The notes beneath the pieces are model-generated. The model was not told the DNA's origin, did not search any database, and saw only the letters and a program-made list of their open reading frames with translations. Below are positions 4,600 through 6,307 of a stretch of DNA of 6,307 nt, piece by piece. This DNA is from an uncultured Ruminococcus sp. (lineage in GTDB: Bacteria > Bacillota > Clostridia > Oscillospirales > Ruminococcaceae), in the NCBI GenBank assembly GCA_937926145.1, contig CALANW010000134.1, forward strand, positions 1 through 6,307, read 5' to 3'. The position numbers were made by a program, and so were the translations under genes. Within the stretch, counting starts at the first letter, position 1. Every line of letters begins with the position of its first letter.

Positions 4600-4663
4600 C
4601 TTTTGTCCGCAGCCAACAAAAGAAAGTATATGTTATAATTTGTTTGTACAATTTTCTTTTGTT
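4600..4663. repeat. Nested inverted repeats around the recombinase promoter
   Basis: CTTTTGT (4600-4606) pairs with ACAAAAG (4616-4622), forming a 7-bp stem right after the TnpW-like stop. The same arm, extended to AACAAAAGAAA (4615-4625), is also a perfect 11-bp inverted match to TTTCTTTTGTT (4653-4663). The 11-bp arms flank the -10 element. The two pairings are mutually exclusive in an RNA reading through from upstream; as DNA the arms could be an operator. The palindrome TTGTACAA (4644-4651) lies inside, at the predicted start point. Confidence 0.45.
4631..4639 (+). promoter_or_regulatory. Extended -10 promoter of the recombinase gene
   Basis: TGT followed by consensus TATAAT (4634-4639) makes an extended -10; the start is expected near 4646. 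No good -35 lies 16-18 bases upstream (AGCCAA at 4611-4616), so the promoter probably depends on the extended -10 or on an activator, possibly the sigma-region-4-like regulator. The 11-bp inverted repeat surrounds it. Confidence 0.5.
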
Positions 4664-4687
4664 TGACTGCATAGGAGGAATTTTATC

Positions 4688-6307
4688 ATGTATCAGTCAA
4701 ACAACTATTCGACTTACGCAGCACTGTACACTCGCTTCTCTCGTGACGAACCCGATGGTGAAAGCAACAGCATTGCAAATCAAAAGAAATTGTTGCTGAA
4801 CTATGCACACAGCAGAGGGATAGTCAATACAAAATTTTTTGTTGACGACGGTTTCACCGGAACGAATTTTAACAGACCTGATTTTAAGGCAATGATCGCT
4901 GAATGTGAATCAAAAAAAATCAGCACAATAATCGTTAAAGATATGTCACGTTTAGGTCGTAACTATCTTATGGTCGGTTATTATACTGAAATTTATTTTC
5001 CTGAAAATAATATTCACTTCATTGCTATAAATGATGATGTCGATTCGGTAAAGGGTGACAATGAATTCACACCATTCAGAAATATTATGAATGAATGGTA
5101 CGTCAAGGACACGAGCAAAAAAGTAAAGTCTGTCATTCATAATAAAGGAATGTCGGGAGAGAGAATTTGCAACAATGTTATTTATGGATACAAACATAAT
5201 CCCGATAATCCAAAGGAATGGATCGTTGATGAAGAAGCTGCTCAGAATGTCAGGACAATCTTCCAACTGTTCCTGAACGGAAAGGGGACTTCTCAGATAG
5301 CAAAGTATCTTCATTCCGAGAAAATTCTTGTTCCGTCTGTTTACGCAAGGGAACATGGAAAAATCTCTGCAAGGGCAACTCCTGCCGATCCTTGCCTTTG
5401 GGACAGCAAAACCATTAGGGAAATGCTCAAACGCCAAGAGTATGTAGGAGATACGGTCAATTTCAAAACAAAAAAAGTATCGTATAAGAGCAAGAAAAAA
5501 ATATATTTGGATAAAAGTGAATATGTTATTTTTCCTGATACGCAAGAACCGATTATTGACCGTGACACATACGAACGTGTCCAAAAAATAATGGAGAGCA
5601 GAAAAAAAGTGCCGATAGTCAGAGAGCCTGATCCTTTAGGCGGCTATATTTTTTGTGCTGACTGCGGCAGCAGAATGTACATTACAAGAAGTACAGTTTT
5701 TCCGAAAAAGAATTGCTATCATTGCGGCAGATATAAACGTTCATCGGAACTTTGCTCATCTCATTACATAAGAGAATGTGTTATCAATCAGCTAATACTG
5801 AATGAGCTTCAAAAAGTTTTTTCTATCGTCAAAAATGATAGAGAAAGATTCTTGAATGTTGCCATTCAAAGCTATGCGAACAGAACGTCTTACGATGTGA
5901 AAAAGCTCCGCAAAGACAAGCAGCTCTGTGAGCAAAGAATACAGGAACTTGATGTTCTTATCAAGAAAATCTTTGAGCAGTCTGTTCTTGGAACTCTGAG
6001 CAAGGAACGGTTAGCAACTTTAGCCGCCGGATATGAAAGCGAGCAAGCAGAAATAAAAAATAAGCTGTCTGCAATATCGAAAGAAATCGAAATCACAGAC
6101 AGCAAACAGCTTAATGCTGACAGATTCATTGCTATTGTAGATAAATACACAAACATTGATTCCCTTACTCCTGAAATCATGTCGGAGTTTATCGACAAAG
6201 TGTTGGTGCATAAACCAATATACGATGGGAATAACAAAAGACATCAGACCATTGAAATTTATTTCAATGGAATAGGTGCATTCGACTACGATAGCTGCAA
6301 TTCATAA
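4688..6307 (+). CDS. Large serine recombinase, TndX/TnpX family
   Basis: This complete 539-aa site-specific recombinase, about the size of TndX of Tn5397, would excise and integrate the element by serine-mediated strand exchange between att sites. Seen: the catalytic N-terminal resolvase domain with YTRFSRDE (Arg16, nucleophile Ser18), SIANQKKLL, DDGFTGTNFNRPDF and the conserved DMSRLGRN (Arg88, Arg91); the recombinase domain from about residue 150 to 290; a zinc ribbon with Cys323, Cys326, Cys346, Cys356 and His359; a coiled coil at about 400-465, where this class controls directionality; and a C-terminal DUF4368-type region (about 475-535). Start: ATG at 4688 with AGGAGG (4673-4678) nine bases upstream. 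It ends exactly at the window edge. No inactivating change is visible. Its partner att site is expected just downstream. Confidence 0.97.
   Translation: MYQSNNYSTYAALYTRFSRDEPDGESNSIANQKKLLLNYAHSRGIVNTKFFVDDGFTGTNFNRPDFKAMIAECESKKISTIIVKDMSRLGRNYLMVGYYTEIYFPENNIHFIAINDDVDSVKGDNEFTPFRNIMNEWYVKDTSKKVKSVIHNKGMSGERICNNVIYGYKHNPDNPKEWIVDEEAAQNVRTIFQLFLNGKGTSQIAKYLHSEKILVPSVYAREHGKISARATPADPCLWDSKTIREMLKRQEYVGDTVNFKTKKVSYKSKKKIYLDKSEYVIFPDTQEPIIDRDTYERVQKIMESRKKVPIVREPDPLGGYIFCADCGSRMYITRSTVFPKKNCYHCGRYKRSSELCSSHYIRECVINQLILNELQKVFSIVKNDRERFLNVAIQSYANRTSYDVKKLRKDKQLCEQRIQELDVLIKKIFEQSVLGTLSKERLATLAAGYESEQAEIKNKLSAISKEIEITDSKQLNADRFIAIVDKYTNIDSLTPEIMSEFIDKVLVHKPIYDGNNKRHQTIEIYFNGIGAFDYDSCNS

Noticed and set aside
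4952..5584. A 210-codon minus-strand ORF opposite the recombinase
   Set aside because: It is a shadow of the recombinase frame; the plus-strand product has all family motifs.
1..6307. CRISPR array, tRNA, rRNA or insertion sequence
   Set aside because: No regularly spaced repeats of CRISPR type, no tRNA- or rRNA-like sequence and no transposase other than the serine recombinase were seen by eye on either strand.

Overview
The window looks like part of an integrated mobilizable element (IME, or the mobilization and recombination end of a larger ICE) from a low-GC Clostridia-type Firmicute, probably a Ruminococcus-like gut or rumen bacterium. This rests on the AT-rich composition, strong Shine-Dalgarno (SD) sites, and a gene set typical of clostridial Tn4451/Tn5397-type elements: a TndX-like large serine recombinase, a TnpW-like small protein, a sigma-region-4-like regulator, a MobC/MOBP relaxase pair and a ParA ATPase. 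The species is inferred, not shown.

Left part (1-1430, minus strand): a three-gene leftward operon. A 113-aa winged-helix-like protein comes first, then a 105-aa protein of unknown function, then a ParA ATPase cut by the window edge. The last two overlap by stop/start and are probably translationally coupled. A near-consensus extended -10 promoter precedes the operon and is bracketed by two identical 10-bp palindromes 41 bp apart, a good candidate operator pair.

Middle (1431-3560): a leftward mobC-relaxase operon whose genes overlap. Upstream of mobC is a region dense in inverted repeats and evenly spaced C-tracts, the best candidate for the transfer origin. Divergent promoters follow: one leftward for mobC-relaxase, one rightward for the regulator gene.

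Right part (3465-6307, plus strand): the sigma-region-4-like regulator gene, whose leader RNA can pair its first 11 bases with the SD and also carries a terminator-like hairpin. Next come an AT-rich spacer with repeats, a GC-rich island (about 4140-4346) that looks like a structured RNA and also contains a short ORF, the TnpW-like gene, and the serine recombinase, whose stop codon is the last three bases of the window. In related elements the recombinase gene lies at the element end, so the attachment site is probably just beyond base 6307.

Inferred teamwork: the recombinase excises and integrates the element; the relaxase with MobC nicks and pilots the excised circle for conjugal transfer, using its own or a co-resident type IV system (none is visible here); ParA and its partners may stabilise the circular form. 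The regulator and the palindromes would tie these modules together.
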